NCBI RefSeq assembly: GCF_013282215.1
Contig: NZ_CP048103.1
Span: 248,001-312,000 of the forward strand
Source: Kroppenstedtia eburnea
Lineage (GTDB): Bacteria; Bacillota; Bacilli; Thermoactinomycetales; DSM-45169
Reading direction: 5' to 3'
Length of the DNA: 64,000 nt
Part shown: piece by piece, positions 38,464-46,150 of the stretch
Numbering within the stretch: the first letter of the stretch is position 1
How the letters are laid out: each line of letters opens with the position of its first letter
Translations under genes and position numbers: made by a program
The notes under the pieces: model-generated
The model's database searches: none
What the model saw: the letters and a program-made list of their open reading frames with translations, nothing else
What the model was told of the DNA's origin: nothing

Positions 38464-38997
38464 ATGAAGCATCCTGCAAAGCAATGGGTTGATTACCATG
38501 TCTGGGCGAATCAAAGGATCATCAACCGTTTGAAAGAACTGCCGGAGGGGGTTTATCATCAGGAAATACAGAGTGTTTTTCCTTCCATTTCGGAAGTGAT
38601 GGTCCATATGTACGTCACCGACGTCCTGTGGTTGGATGTGATGTCCGGTCAGGACAGGGAAGAGACTATGACACGGGCGAGAAGGACCTCGGAAGAAACC
38701 AAGGGGAAGGGGCTTGAGGAACTGGAGAAGCTGTTTGCCGACCTGTCCGTGAAATACCGGGATTTTCTCGACAGCCAGGAGGATCTCGATCGGCCACTTC
38801 TCCTCGAACACCCACAAGCCGGCCGGTTGAAAACCCGTCTCTCCCAAGCAGTTCTGCACGTGGTCAACCACGGAACCTACCACCGGGGCAACATCACAGC
38901 CATGCTACGCCAACAGGGCCACGCCGGGGTGATGACGGATTTTGTGGCGTATTTATATGAGGCGGGCGAGAAAACCCAGCCCTTTGGGTTGGGATGA
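38464..38997 (+). CDS. DinB-family protein
   Basis: A 177-residue four-helix bundle of the DinB/YfiT type. The three-His metal site is suggested by DYHVWANQRI (first helix) and HVVNHGTYHRGNITAML (last helix). Members may act as thiol-dependent S-transferases; the name comes from damage-inducible DinB of B. subtilis. ATG 38464 follows AGAGGGGG; the frame is open further upstream over the methyltransferase end. Confidence 0.88.
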   Translation: MKHPAKQWVDYHVWANQRIINRLKELPEGVYHQEIQSVFPSISEVMVHMYVTDVLWLDVMSGQDREETMTRARRTSEETKGKGLEELEKLFADLSVKYRDFLDSQEDLDRPLLLEHPQAGRLKTRLSQAVLHVVNHGTYHRGNITAMLRQQGHAGVMTDFVAYLYEAGEKTQPFGLG

Positions 38998-39059
38998 AAG
39001 CGAGCGTCGTTCGGTGTCCCCCTGTTGCAGGAGTGAAGGAGTACAGATGAGTTTAACTT

Positions 39060-39083
39060 GGGGCGTAAAAACCCCGTTTTTTT
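39060..39083 (+). terminator. Terminator after dinB
   Basis: GGGG (39060-39063) pairs with CCCC (39072-39075), followed by G and seven T. A short stem. Confidence 0.6.
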
Positions 39084-39175
39084 GATTTTATGTATCCCTT
39101 TCCGGAACGATGTATACACTATGTATATACAATTGATTTTGAGGTGATATAATGGATTCAAGAGGAGTGATTCAC

Positions 39176-39412
39176 ATGACCACGAGGGTTCAAAAATGGG
39201 GGAATAGCCTTGCGATTCGCATCCCCAAAGATATTGCAGATCAATTGGCTATTCATCAAGGTTCCGAATTGGAGTTTATAGTAGGAAGCCATGGGATCAC
39301 ACTAAAACCCAAAAAGCAAAAGCCTACGTTGGATGATCTTTTGGCAAAAGTAACACCGGAAAACCGCCACGCTGAAATCGATTTTGGGAAAGAAGGGAAT
39401 GAGTTGATCTGA
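39176..39412 (+). CDS. mazE: MazE-like antitoxin (AbrB/SpoVT fold)
   Basis: A 78-residue antitoxin. VQKWGNSLAIRIPKDIADQL is the swapped-hairpin AbrB-type DNA-binding domain typical of MazE; the acidic C-terminal tail would bind the toxin. ATG 39176 follows AAGAGGAG. Just upstream, TGTATACACTATGTATATACA-like inverted repeats (about 39110-39131) may be the autoregulatory operator. Its TGA overlaps the mazF ATG. Confidence 0.9.
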   Translation: MTTRVQKWGNSLAIRIPKDIADQLAIHQGSELEFIVGSHGITLKPKKQKPTLDDLLAKVTPENRHAEIDFGKEGNELI

Positions 39413-39741
39413 TGCCAACGCCCGAACGGGGGGATCTGGTTTATTTGAATTTTAATCCGCAGGCAGGACATGAACAAGAAGGAGAGAGACCGGGAATTGT
39501 TCTGTCGCCAAAAGCATTTAATCACGTCACTGGATATGCAGTTGTCTGTCCAGTTACCCGACAACAGAAAGGATATCCCTTTGAAGTCGCCTTGCCTGAT
39601 GGTTTGGTTTTCGATGGGGTGATCTTGACAGACCAAGTGAAGAGTCTGGATTGGCGGGCCCGTCGATTCAAAATCAAAGGACGGGCCCCTGATCCAGTGA
39701 TTGAGGATTGTTTGGACCTGATACATACTTTTTTGTCATGA
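39412..39741 (+). CDS. mazF: MazF-like mRNA interferase toxin
   Basis: A 109-residue toxin of the PemK/MazF family. ERGDLVYLNFNPQAGHEQEGERPGIVLSP is the diagnostic N-terminus, then VVCPVTRQQKGYPFEV and the catalytic-region VILTDQVKSLDW. It cuts specific single-stranded RNA sites when free of MazE. Start overlaps the mazE stop. The stop overlaps, by ATGA, the start of a truncated phosphoesterase. Confidence 0.93.
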   Translation: MPTPERGDLVYLNFNPQAGHEQEGERPGIVLSPKAFNHVTGYAVVCPVTRQQKGYPFEVALPDGLVFDGVILTDQVKSLDWRARRFKIKGRAPDPVIEDCLDLIHTFLS

Positions 39742-40130
39742 GATCCTCTGTTGAATTTTGTGAATGGCTTGGATATCGAGCGGGAATGGAGAACAAACCG
39801 ATCGGGGAGGATCCCTTGGAGGACCTGCAAGATGCGTCTCTGGGGCACTTGGAATCCATGTTTGGAAAGATGGATCACGATGTGATCGCATGCGGCCACC
39901 ATCATCCGGGACACGTCCTCCGCAGTGATCAGACCTTATATATCAACCCGGGCTCATTGGGTTGCTCCCGGGATGCCCTGGCCCGATATGCCGTGATCGG
40001 GGTGTCAGATCACGGAATCCGGGTCAAACTGGACGCGGCGGTTTACGATAAGGAACTTCTCCGACGATCCTTTGAAAAAAAGAATATACCCGGCAGGCAA
40101 TATATTATGGAGTCATTTCACGGGTTTTAG
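39738..40130 (+). pseudogene. Metallophosphoesterase, N-terminally truncated
   Basis: A 130-residue fragment equal to the C-terminal half of a calcineurin-like phosphoesterase. DHDVIACGHHHPGHVLRSDQTLYINPGSLGCSRD is the motif with the last metal-binding His pair. The N-terminal DxH and GNH motifs are absent, so it cannot be active. It begins exactly at the mazF stop (ATGA), as if mazEF had replaced the first half of the gene. Confidence 0.8.
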
Positions 40131-40380
40131 AACTGAATTCTTTGTTTTATCTTATTGGCGGAAAGCCAGGGTGGGAGAACTGAGCATTGATGGTAATCAA
40201 AAGACAGGGCGAATGAATTGGAGGTTAGGATGTGTCTGGTTATTCAAGTGCTGAAGGAAAGATGGTACCACCCGGTGCCTCAGAGCAAGCCACGCCCGAT
40301 CCCTTGACCGGACCAACTCTCCGACGGTATGATGATACATCGTTCTGTTTTTTCGCCGAAAATTGAAGGAGGTGGTTCAG
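40131..40380 (+). other. Intergenic region before the GrpB-like gene
   Basis: No supported gene. A 25-codon frame at about 40230 (MCLVIQVLKERWYHP...) follows GGAGGTTAGG, but is too short to judge. Confidence 0.35.
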
Positions 40381-40971
40381 ATGCCATCGTTACAAGATGG
40401 TTCCAACTCTAAGCCTGCGAGCGATGAAGAGCTTCAGAAGTTCAGGGTGGGCGAGCTGAAACCGCACAACGCGCCCATCACCCTCGTCGAGTACGACCCA
40501 CGCTGGCCTGAGCTGTTCGACCGGGAGGCTGATCGGGTCCGTTCCATCCTCGGCAACAAGGCATTGCGGGTGGAGCATGTCGGCTCGACCTCGGTGCCGG
40601 GACTGTGTGCCAAGCCAATCATCGACATGCTGCTGGTTGTGGCGGACTCTGCCGACGAACCGTCCTATGTCCCGGCATTGGAAGCAGCCGGTTACACGCT
40701 TCGGATCCGGGAGCCCGAGTGGTTTGAGCACCGTATGTTCAAGGGGCCCGATATCGATATCAACCTACACGTATTCAGTGCGGGCATGTCTGAGATCGAA
40801 CGAATGCTACGTTTTCGTGATTGGCTACGGGCCAATGATACCGACCGGGACAATTACGCGCGTGTCAAGCGCAACCTGGCTCAGCGGGTGTGGCGGCACG
40901 TGCAGCACTACGCGGATGCCAAAACCTCGATCATCCAGGAGATCATGGACCGGGCGAACGCAGCCAAGTAA
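40381..40971 (+). CDS. GrpB/UPF0157-family protein
   Basis: A 196-residue nucleotidyltransferase-fold protein. ITLVEYDPRWPELFDREADRVRSIL and VEHVGSTSVPGLCAKPIIDMLL are the family signature. Function is not established. ATG 40381 has a strong AAGGAGGTGG. Base use (more C-ending codons, AAC/GAC/GTC) differs somewhat from neighbours, hinting at transfer from a higher-GC organism. It stands alone in its transcription unit. Confidence 0.85.
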   Translation: MPSLQDGSNSKPASDEELQKFRVGELKPHNAPITLVEYDPRWPELFDREADRVRSILGNKALRVEHVGSTSVPGLCAKPIIDMLLVVADSADEPSYVPALEAAGYTLRIREPEWFEHRMFKGPDIDINLHVFSAGMSEIERMLRFRDWLRANDTDRDNYARVKRNLAQRVWRHVQHYADAKTSIIQEIMDRANAAK

Positions 40972-41056
40972 CACGCTCGACATCACATAAACCTACAAAC
41001 GGGAAATTCAGGGGTACCCCCTTGGCGACACTTTGCAGGTACAACCCCGATCCAAA

Positions 41057-41082
41057 AGAGAGAGGGAGCGCCCTCTCTCTTT
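41057..41082 (+). terminator. Terminator after the GrpB-like gene
   Basis: Stem AAGAGAGAGGG / CCCTCTCTCTT with loop AGCG, then TGGTTTAT. Confidence 0.65.
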
Positions 41083-41094
41083 GGTTTATAAAAG

Positions 41095-41121
41095 GCAACC
41101 GCCCTGGAAAAGAGCGGTTGC
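41095..41121 (-). terminator. Terminator after the formamidase gene (minus strand)
   Basis: GCAACCGC (41095-41102) pairs with GCGGTTGC (41114-41121). The minus-strand tail CTTTTATAAA is T-rich, 29 bp past the formamidase stop. Confidence 0.6.
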
Positions 41122-41149
41122 ATACAGGGTTTATATGAATCATCGGGAA

Positions 41150-42469
41150 TCAGGTTCCCATCCCATACTGCTCTTCCACCAGATCCAGGATTCCCATCTC
41201 TTTGATCTTGGGAATGGGAACGAGGAAGGTGACGGTGACGACGCCGGGGTGGCGGCCGATCTGGATGGCTCCGGTGATGGTGGCCCGGTTCAGGACTTCG
41301 GGGACGGTGACGCCCAACAAGTGAGCGGCTCGCTGGAGTCCATTGTCGGTGGCCTCATTCAGGTTGGAGCCGGTGCCGATGAAGGAGACGGGGAGGGATT
41401 CTTCCAACTGATCCTTGGGAAGTGCCCACTGTTGCGCCAGTTTGGCCGCTTTTTCTTTTTCTTCCGATGTGAAGGGCTGTGCCAAATAGGGAAGATCTTC
41501 TTTGACCGGCAGCAGGATCGGACCCTCCAGGGTCAAATCTTTGATCACATGTACCTGTAAGGTGACAATGCCGGAGACATCTGTCGTATGTCCGGCGATT
41601 TCACCGTCCCCCTGCATGGCGTGCATATCGCCCAGGTAGACACCGCCACCCGCCACTTTCACCGGACAGATCAGGATCGCATCTTCCCGAACCCGGTTGA
41701 TATCCATATGGCCATCGGTGCGATGTTCGTCCAATTGCTCCCGGGACAGGGCATAATCATGGGGGGCGTCAATCAAAAAGGATCCAAAATCCCCGGCATT
41801 ATGGGAGTCCGGGATGGGATGGGAGGGGGTGGTTCCCAATTGTCCCAGAAAAGGTCTCACTCTGGCCATCACTCCCGGTAAATCGTGGGGAGCAAAGGCC
41901 ACGATGGGATTTTGCTGAGAGTTTTCCGGTGTGGCCATATAGGTGCGGCCGTTTTCGGCGATCTTTTCAACCGCCTCCTGATGAAGAGTGAGCCCCATTT
42001 GCTTTTCATCATCGAAGGCCATGGTGTATCCGTTGGTGAAGATGAAGGGAGTTGCCTCCGCCCCGCAGCCGACACATCGAACCGCCCCGGGACCGACTCC
42101 CTCCACTCTGGTTTCCGGGTGCAGGGTTCCACATTGGGGACATTTGGCGGCGACAAAGGGATCGCCCAGGAATCTGCCCTCCACAGTCTCATCGTTCCCG
42201 GAAGCGGTTGCAATGGAAGTGACCCGGATGGAGCGAATCCGGATGGCGATGGCATCCCCCACCTCCGCCCCTTCCACATAGACCGGTTGGGTAACCTCGT
42301 GGCCTCCTTTCAGGCGGGGGGTGATCATCGGCCCCCAACATCCCGGTGTCGTGTTGGCGATAATATGTCCGCCGTCTTTGACGGGTCCCAGCATTGGTTG
42401 GGCCGGATCCAGCATCCCGTCAGTAAAAGTATTCACATAGACTGTCTGTTTGGCCTGGTTCGATTTCAT
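41150..42469 (-). CDS. Acetamidase/formamidase family protein
   Basis: A 439-residue FmdA/AmdA-type amidase, expected to hydrolyse formamide or acetamide to ammonia and acid. Family features: NTTPGCWGPMITP, PSHPIPDSHNAGDFGSF, GGGVYLGDMHAMQGDGEIAGHTTD. Unusual is a zinc-ribbon-like segment with two Cys pairs (CPQC and CVGC, about residues 118-145). ATG 42469 follows AGGAGGT; the frame is open nine codons further. It is a single gene facing away from the repeat at 42602. Confidence 0.9.
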   Translation of the reverse strand: MKSNQAKQTVYVNTFTDGMLDPAQPMLGPVKDGGHIIANTTPGCWGPMITPRLKGGHEVTQPVYVEGAEVGDAIAIRIRSIRVTSIATASGNDETVEGRFLGDPFVAAKCPQCGTLHPETRVEGVGPGAVRCVGCGAEATPFIFTNGYTMAFDDEKQMGLTLHQEAVEKIAENGRTYMATPENSQQNPIVAFAPHDLPGVMARVRPFLGQLGTTPSHPIPDSHNAGDFGSFLIDAPHDYALSREQLDEHRTDGHMDINRVREDAILICPVKVAGGGVYLGDMHAMQGDGEIAGHTTDVSGIVTLQVHVIKDLTLEGPILLPVKEDLPYLAQPFTSEEKEKAAKLAQQWALPKDQLEESLPVSFIGTGSNLNEATDNGLQRAAHLLGVTVPEVLNRATITGAIQIGRHPGVVTVTFLVPIPKIKEMGILDLVEEQYGMGT

Positions 42470-42601
42470 TGCGAATGACCTCCTATCGATGATCAACCTA
42501 TCCCTCGTTAGTTGAATACCCTATTTTCGATACTGTTACTCGGCAGTTCAGTTTCCCATTTACAATACTAATATGGTTAGTTATATTTAAACTAATCATA
42601 T

Positions 42602-42772
42602 TAGTAGGTGTCTGGTAATTCAATTTTTCGTGGAATGTGAGACGTTGTGAGAGTAACAGAGGGAGGGTTGGGTTTCACATGGAGTGATTTTGGATCGTCA
42701 GAACAACGAAAACGACATGTGTAACCCCATCCCGACCGACTCGGCCCAGAGATTTATCGGACACGCCCTAGT
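42602..42772 (-). repeat. MITE-like repeat, type B
   Basis: A 171-bp element reading right to left: ACTAGGGCGTGTCCGATAAAT ... CCAGACACCTACT. It shares the palindromic core (GGTTTCACAT ... ATGTGAAACCCAACCCTCCC) with type A but has different ends (GGGCGTGTCTG). About 93% identical by eye to the copy at 45808 in the opposite orientation. The left end is slightly decayed. Confidence 0.85.
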
Positions 42773-42796
42773 CATATGGATGGAGAGGAGTTCCCT

Positions 42797-43516
42797 ATGC
42801 GAGTCCTTCGTGAACAGACCCTGTATCAGTTGACGTTTTTACCCCGAATGTTTCCCATCAATAGTTACCTGGTGGAGGAAGAGGAAGAATTGACTCTGGT
42901 GGATGCGGCACTCCCCTACAGCTTGAAAGGGATTTTGCGGGCGGCGGATGAGATTGGAAAGCCGATTACGCGGATCCTGTTGACCCATGCTCACAATGAC
43001 CATGTGGGAGCGCTGGATGCATTGAAAGAGGAGCTTCCGGAGGTTCCGGTCCATATCTCCCGTCGGGATGCCCGCTTGTTGACCGGAGATCGGACCTTGG
43101 ATCCCGGAGAGCCCGACACCCCGATCCGCGGCGGAGTTCCCAACCAACTGAAAACGCGGGGGGAGGTGTTGCTGCGGGAGGGAGATCGGATCGGTTCGTT
43201 GCTGGCGGTGGCTTCACCGGGACATACGCCGGGATCGATGTCCTTCCTGGACACGCGCAACCACGCGCTGATCGCCAGTGACGCTTTTCAAACCCGAGGC
43301 GGGGTTGCGGTTGCGGGACAAATCCGGTGGTGGTTTCCCTTCCCGGCCATGGGTACATGGAGTAAGCAGTTTTCCCTGGAGAGTGCCCGCAAACTCCAAA
43401 AGCTTCGTCCCATCCTCCTGGCTGTGGGACATGGAGAAATGTTGAAACAACCGGGAGCCGCCATCGACAGGGCCATCGCCGAAGCGGAACGCAAATTGAA
43501 GCGGGCATCACTGTAA
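42797..43516 (+). CDS. MBL-fold metallo-hydrolase
   Basis: A 239-residue metallo-beta-lactamase fold protein. The metal motif is THAHNDHVG (HxHxDH); further ligands are in SPGHTPGSMSFLD (His), ASDAF (Asp) and the final GHGEML (His). Likely a hydrolase of the glyoxalase II or lactonase type; substrate unknown. ATG 42797 follows GGAGAGGAG, only 25 bp after the MITE-like repeat. A TetR gene follows at 14 bp, a common pairing. Confidence 0.88.
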   Translation: MRVLREQTLYQLTFLPRMFPINSYLVEEEEELTLVDAALPYSLKGILRAADEIGKPITRILLTHAHNDHVGALDALKEELPEVPVHISRRDARLLTGDRTLDPGEPDTPIRGGVPNQLKTRGEVLLREGDRIGSLLAVASPGHTPGSMSFLDTRNHALIASDAFQTRGGVAVAGQIRWWFPFPAMGTWSKQFSLESARKLQKLRPILLAVGHGEMLKQPGAAIDRAIAEAERKLKRASL

Positions 43517-43530
43517 AGGAGGCGGTCATC

Positions 43531-44123
43531 ATGTCGCCCAAGATTGGTCTCTCTCTTTCAACCCTCTTACAAACAGCCGCGGACATGGCGGATGCCAAGG
43601 GACTGGAGAGGGTGAGCCTGGCCTCCCTGGCCAGGGAGCTGGGTGTTCGCTCTCCCTCCCTCTATAACCATGTGGATGGTTTGCCGGACTTGCGAACCAA
43701 GCTGGCGGTTCATGGTTACAGGTTGCTTCACGGTGCCATGATTGAGGCAGTGGTGGGTCGGTCCGGAGATGATGCGGTGCACAGACTGGGGGATGCTTAC
43801 CTGCCTTTGCCAGGGCCCATCCCGGGTTGTATGAAGCCACCCTTCGCTCCGATCCACGGGATCCCCAAGTGGAAGAGGCGGGGGGGCCCATTGTGGAGTT
43901 GATCATGCAGGTGCTGGATGTTTACGGCTTGGACGAAGAAACGGCACTTCATGTCGTACGTGGATTGCGCAGCATCCTGCACGGTTTCACATCCTTGGAG
44001 CAGGCCGGTGGTTTCAGGCTCCCCCTGGATCTGGATGTGAGTTTCCACCTGTTGATCGACACCTATCTCACAGGTCTTGGGGAGATGAGGGAAAAGGGGT
44101 TGTCGGATTCGGGCGGGGGATGA
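43531..44123 (+). pseudogene. TetR-family regulator, frameshifted
   Basis: The N-terminal HTH (TAADMADAKGLERVSLASLARELGVRSPSLYNHVDGLPDL) is intact. Near 43804 the frame shifts: inserting one G after TACCTG restores AYLAFARAHPGLYEATL, which continues as VEEAGGPIVELIMQVL ... TYLTGLGEM, a normal WHG-type C-terminal domain. The broken product is 123 residues. It is either a real loss of one base or a sequencing error. It would regulate the MBL gene upstream. Confidence 0.85.
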
Positions 44124-44151
44124 GGAAGAGGGCGACAGAGGTACAAATGTT

Positions 44152-44325
44152 ATGTGTGAGAGCAACCTTTTTCCGATAAGCGCGATGGGGGGGAGGCGGT
44201 TTCCATATATTGATATTGTGATCACCCATGCGGCACAGACGGTGCCCATGGACGAAGGAGAATACGCCTACGAGATTGAATGCTCTCTGAAAAGGTTTCA
44301 CAAGTGGCCCACTCCCTTTCCATGA
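44152..44325 (+). CDS. Short hypothetical frame
   Basis: A 57-codon frame (MCESNLFPISAMGGRRF ... HAAQTVPMDEGEYAYEIEC...). No clear ribosome site and no family recognised. It may be a remnant of a gene lost between tetR and the symporter. Low confidence that it is expressed. Confidence 0.2.
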   Translation: MCESNLFPISAMGGRRFPYIDIVITHAAQTVPMDEGEYAYEIECSLKRFHKWPTPFP

Positions 44326-44423
44326 TCTGATCTTTAATTGTGTTCGGCATCCAAAAGGACTAGAATTAAAGAATGATATAGGAGGAACTTTCTATTAATT
44401 ACTCTCGAAGGGGAGGTTGAATC

Positions 44424-45599
44424 ATGTCAAAAATCGGTCTCTTGCCCAGGCTGATCATTGCGATCATTCTTGGGATCCTCATCGGTGCCGTCAGTCCGGA
44501 ATGGATTGTTAAATTGTTGGCTACCTTTAACAGTATTTTTGGCAGCTTCCTTGGATTTATTATTCCGTTGATCATCATCGGCTTTGTGGCACCCGGAATC
44601 GGTGCACTGGGCAAAGGTGCCGGAAAGTTGTTGGGTTTTACGACGGGGATCGCCTACCTGTCCACTATTGTCGCGGGCGTGTTGGCCTTTTTTGTGGGCT
44701 CTTCCCTCTTTCCTTCTTTTTTGGCCAATGGAAGTCTATCCATGAAAGCCGAAAATCCGGAAGATGCGCTGGTGGGGCCGTTTTTTAAGTTGGAGATTCC
44801 GGAGATTATGGGTGTCATGAGCGCTTTGGTGCTCGCATTTTTGATCGGGATCGGGATCGCCGTGATTCAGGGGGATACGATCAAGCGGTTTATGGGTGAG
44901 TTTCAGCTCATTATTGAAAAGGTGATCACGGCTGTGATCATTCCGTTATTGCCGGTCCATATTCTCGGTATTTTTGCCAATATGACGTATGCGGGACAGG
45001 TGGCCACGATCCTGTCCGTCTTTGCAAAAGTGTTTGCTGTCATCATCGCTCTTCATCTCTGCTACCTGGTTGTATTGTATTTGATCGGGGGCACTGTGGC
45101 CGGGGGGAACCCCTTTAAGCTCATGAAAACGATGGGTCCGGCCTACTTCACTGCCTTGGGTACGCAATCCTCGGCGGCCACCATTCCGGTCACCTTGCGT
45201 CAATCCAAGAAGACGGGAGTCAATGAGGGGATTGCGGAGTTTGGGATTCCTCTGTTGGCGACGATTCATCTGTCGGGAAGCACGATTACGATTGTGAGTT
45301 GTTCGATGGCCGTGATGTTGCTCAACGATATGCCCTTCACTTTTTCTTCGATGATTCCGGTGATCCTGATGCTTGGGATCACCATGGTGGCAGCTCCCGG
45401 TGTTCCGGGTGGGGCGATCATGGCGGCCTTGGGTGTCCTGCAGACGATGCTCGGTTTCAATGAAACCTTGTTATCATTGATGATCGCTCTCTATATTGCA
45501 CAGGACAGTTTTGGAACAGCTGCCAATGTGACCGGGGATGGTGCTTTAACCTTGATGCTCAACAGGATGAGCAAACATGAGTTGAAACAGACTGCTTAA
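44424..45599 (+). CDS. Dicarboxylate/amino acid:cation symporter
   Basis: A 391-residue DAACS (SDF/GltP-type) symporter. Features: LGILIGAVSPEWI, FIIPLIIIGFVAPGI, the TQSSAATIPVTLR hairpin tip, the substrate- and ion-binding STITIVSCS region and the second hairpin MVAAPGVPGGAIMAALGVL with QDSFGTAANVTGDGALT. The NMDGT motif of glutamate carriers is replaced (LSGSTITI), so substrate may differ. AGGGGAGG precedes the ATG. Single-gene unit. Confidence 0.92.
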   Translation: MSKIGLLPRLIIAIILGILIGAVSPEWIVKLLATFNSIFGSFLGFIIPLIIIGFVAPGIGALGKGAGKLLGFTTGIAYLSTIVAGVLAFFVGSSLFPSFLANGSLSMKAENPEDALVGPFFKLEIPEIMGVMSALVLAFLIGIGIAVIQGDTIKRFMGEFQLIIEKVITAVIIPLLPVHILGIFANMTYAGQVATILSVFAKVFAVIIALHLCYLVVLYLIGGTVAGGNPFKLMKTMGPAYFTALGTQSSAATIPVTLRQSKKTGVNEGIAEFGIPLLATIHLSGSTITIVSCSMAVMLLNDMPFTFSSMIPVILMLGITMVAAPGVPGGAIMAALGVLQTMLGFNETLLSLMIALYIAQDSFGTAANVTGDGALTLMLNRMSKHELKQTA

Positions 45600-45708
45600 A
45601 CCGGGTCAGATGGGACGTTTCACTGCCCGGGAAAGGCGGTCCCCGGCTTGCGATTGAAATGAATACCCTTGGTCAAACAGACTAATGAAATGTTGGAGGT
45701 TTCAAGTT

Positions 45709-45742
45709 CTCAGCCCGGCAATCCACCGGGCTGAGTTTATTT
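45709..45742 (+). terminator. Terminator downstream of the symporter
   Basis: Stem CTCAGCCCGG / CCGGGCTGAG with a 7-base loop, then TTTATTTT. It lies 110 bp past the stop codon. Confidence 0.85.
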
Positions 45743-45807
45743 TCAATGGAATGATCCAAGATTCCAGCCTCCTTGCCACTACCCTGTACCCACCCCGCTG
45801 AAAAGGC

Positions 45808-45980
45808 ACTAGGGTGTGTCTGATAAATCTCTGGGCTGAGCCGGTCGGGATTGGGTTTCACATGTCGTTTTCGTTGTTCTTACGATCCAAAATCACTCCA
45901 TGTGAAACCCAACCCTCCCTCTGTTACTCTCACAACGTCTAACATTCCACGGAAAATTGAATGACCAGACACGCCCTAGT
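45808..45980 (+). repeat. MITE-like repeat, type B
   Basis: A 173-bp element, ACTAGGGTGTGTCTGATAAAT ... ATGACCAGACACGCCCTAGT, with the shared palindromic core. Its ends are imperfect inverted repeats (AGGGYGTGTCTG) bounded by CTAG on both sides. The right CTAG is shared with the next element at 45980. Confidence 0.88.
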
Positions 45981-46130
45981 AGAAGCGTTGTGAAAAACCC
46001 GTTCATACCCATAGGGCACAAGTGGTGGCCAGGGTCACTTCGCTCCCCGGTCTCCATTCACTCCCCAGTATAAGTCTCACTAGAGTGCTTTCGCCCCCGG
46101 TCTCTGCCAGAACCAATTCACAACGCTTCC
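45980..46130 (-). repeat. MITE-like repeat, type A ends, coreless, two modules
   Basis: Starts TAGAAGCGTTGTGAAAAA inside the CTAG of the previous element and ends CAACGCTTCC. The palindromic core is absent; instead it has two inverted copies of the 52-bp module (CACTTCGCTCCCCGGTCTC and TGCTTTCGCCCCCGGTCTC). It shows that ends and module can exist without the core. Confidence 0.8.
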
Positions 46131-46150
46131 AATGTTCCCTGTAAATAACC

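Noticed and set aside
39708-39737. TTG start for the phosphoesterase fragment within mazF
   Set aside because: No homology before 39738; the ATG overlapping the mazF stop is the more likely start if it is translated at all.
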